DNA from: CAYUEQ01 sp964443805
Lineage (GTDB): Bacteria > Bacillota_I > Bacilli_A > RF39 > UBA660
Direction: 5' to 3'
NCBI GenBank assembly: GCA_964443805.1
Contig: CAYUEQ010000046.1
Span: 1 to 7,651, forward strand
DNA length: 7,651 bases
Under the pieces are notes generated by a model, which was given only the letters and a program-made list of their open reading frames with translations, was not told the DNA's origin and did not search any database. This document shows, in pieces, positions 6,951 to 7,651 of this stretch. Position 1 is the stretch's first letter. Each line of letters begins with the position of its first letter. The position numbers and the translations under genes were made by a program.

Positions 6951-7651
6951 ATGGATATAATTTGGTTAATAGTTGGATTATTTTTAATAATAGCAGCTTC
7001 AGATATATTAGTAGATGCAGCTTCTTCAATTGCAATAAAATTAAAAAGCCCAAAAACATTAATTGCGCTTACAGTTGTAGCATTTGGAACCTGCATGCCA
7101 GAATTTGCAATATCATTTAGTAGTATTGCTAGTAATAATGGTTCAGTAGCACTAGCCAATGTAATTGGCAGTTGTATAATAAATATAGTACTAATAATTG
7201 GAATAGCGTCCATTACTCATCCAATTAAAATAAGAAATGAAACAGTAAAAAAAGAACTACCAATACTATTAATAATAACTGCAATATTTAGTTTAGTTTT
7301 AATAAATAGATTACGATACGATGTTCCATTCTTAAACAGAATTGACGGAATAATACTTTTATCTTCTTTTCTAATTTTTATTTACTATTTAATAACAGTT
7401 TTTAGAAAAAAGAATCAGGAATTAAATGAAGAACAACCAAAATACGAATTAAAAAAAGCTGTTATATATATTACTATATCGTTAATATTAATTATTATAA
7501 GTAGTGAATTACTTGTAAATAGTGCAGTAAATTTAGCTACAGATTTAGGTGTAAGTCAAAAAATAATAACGATGATTGTAATTATTATAGGAACAAGCCT
7601 TCCTGAATTAGTTATGACAATTACAGCAGCTAAGAAAAATGAATTTGAACT
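6951..7651 (+). CDS. CaCA-family Na+/Ca2+ exchanger-like antiporter, 3' partial
   Basis: The ATG at 6951 lies seven bases after AGAAGGA at the very end of the ATPase gene, and the frame stays open to the window end (233 of probably about 320 residues). The protein is very hydrophobic and carries both alpha repeats that define the Ca2+/cation antiporter family: alpha-1 is AFGTCMPEFAISFSS followed by ANVIGSCIIN (residues about 44-78), and alpha-2 begins with GTSLPELVMT (214-223) and is cut by the window end. Ion-binding Glu 51 and Glu 219, Ser 74 and Asn 78 are present. Residue 48 is Cys where exchangers of the NCX_Mj type have Ser; the second repeat keeps Ser 216. A charged loop (RKKNQELNEEQPKYELKKA) separates the two halves, as usual. 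The likely role is export of Ca2+, or a similar cation, driven by a Na+ or H+ gradient. The 3-base gap to the ATPase gene implies co-transcription and a shared role in cation efflux. Confidence 0.88.
   Translation, partial: MDIIWLIVGLFLIIAASDILVDAASSIAIKLKSPKTLIALTVVAFGTCMPEFAISFSSIASNNGSVALANVIGSCIINIVLIIGIASITHPIKIRNETVKKELPILLIITAIFSLVLINRLRYDVPFLNRIDGIILLSSFLIFIYYLITVFRKKNQELNEEQPKYELKKAVIYITISLILIIISSELLVNSAVNLATDLGVSQKIITMIVIIIGTSLPELVMTITAAKKNEFE

Noticed and set aside
6689..7213. 174-residue open frame on the - strand
   Set aside because: It lies opposite the end of the ATPase and the start of the exchanger, both firmly supported by conserved motifs. Its Ile/Asn/Ala-rich sequence is what the complement of membrane-protein codons gives, and it shows no recognisable domain.
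1..7651. Mycoplasma-type code (TGA read as Trp)
   Set aside because: No in-frame TGA occurs in any of the five genes and Trp is always TGG. In DNA this AT-rich a code-4 genome would use TGA heavily.

Overview
The window is strongly AT-rich, gene-dense DNA coded entirely on the + strand. It uses A/T-ending codons, AGGTG- and GGAG-type ribosome binding sites and very short intergenic gaps. No gene contains an in-frame TGA and every Trp is TGG, so the standard bacterial code applies and not the Mycoplasma code. Together this suggests a low-GC Firmicute/Bacillota. The style of the first gene resembles uncultured gut Bacilli or Clostridia, but that placement rests on recollection of such proteins and was not searched.

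Bases 1-1304 hold the 3' part of a gene for a secreted or surface protein. It ends in a formylglycine-generating-enzyme-like (C-type-lectin-like) domain that lacks the catalytic cysteines. After a 57-base gap carrying a candidate promoter come two related membrane-anchored proteins (1362-3353 and 3357-4283). Each has a short cytoplasmic N-terminus, one membrane helix and a beta-rich ectodomain with weak WG-type repeats. The second has one copy of an ectodomain unit of about 270 residues and the first has two, so together they carry three copies of a module I do not recognise as a named family. Cysteines in all three surface proteins occur in close pairs, as expected for disulfide-bonded extracytoplasmic domains.

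Immediately downstream are a P-type cation ATPase of the Ca2+-ATPase type (4297-6947) and the start of a CaCA-family Na+/Ca2+ exchanger-like antiporter (6951 to the window end). The gaps between genes 2 to 5 are 3, 13 and 3 bases, so they probably form one operon joining surface proteins to two divalent-cation exporters. The ATPase gene is interrupted: a TTG start with a good ribosome binding site opens a frame that ends at 4446, and the rest of the protein lies in the -1 frame. The best explanation is one lost A in a short A run at 4391-4400. A classic A AAA AAG slippery heptamer sits in the same frame just before the stop, so recoding has to be considered.

The points most worth a second look are the three-copy cysteine-paired ectodomain module, the ATPase frameshift and the slippery site next to it, the catalytically dead FGE-like domain, and the coupling of surface proteins to Ca2+ export genes. 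No RNA genes, insertion sequences, CRISPR arrays or convincing terminators were seen.
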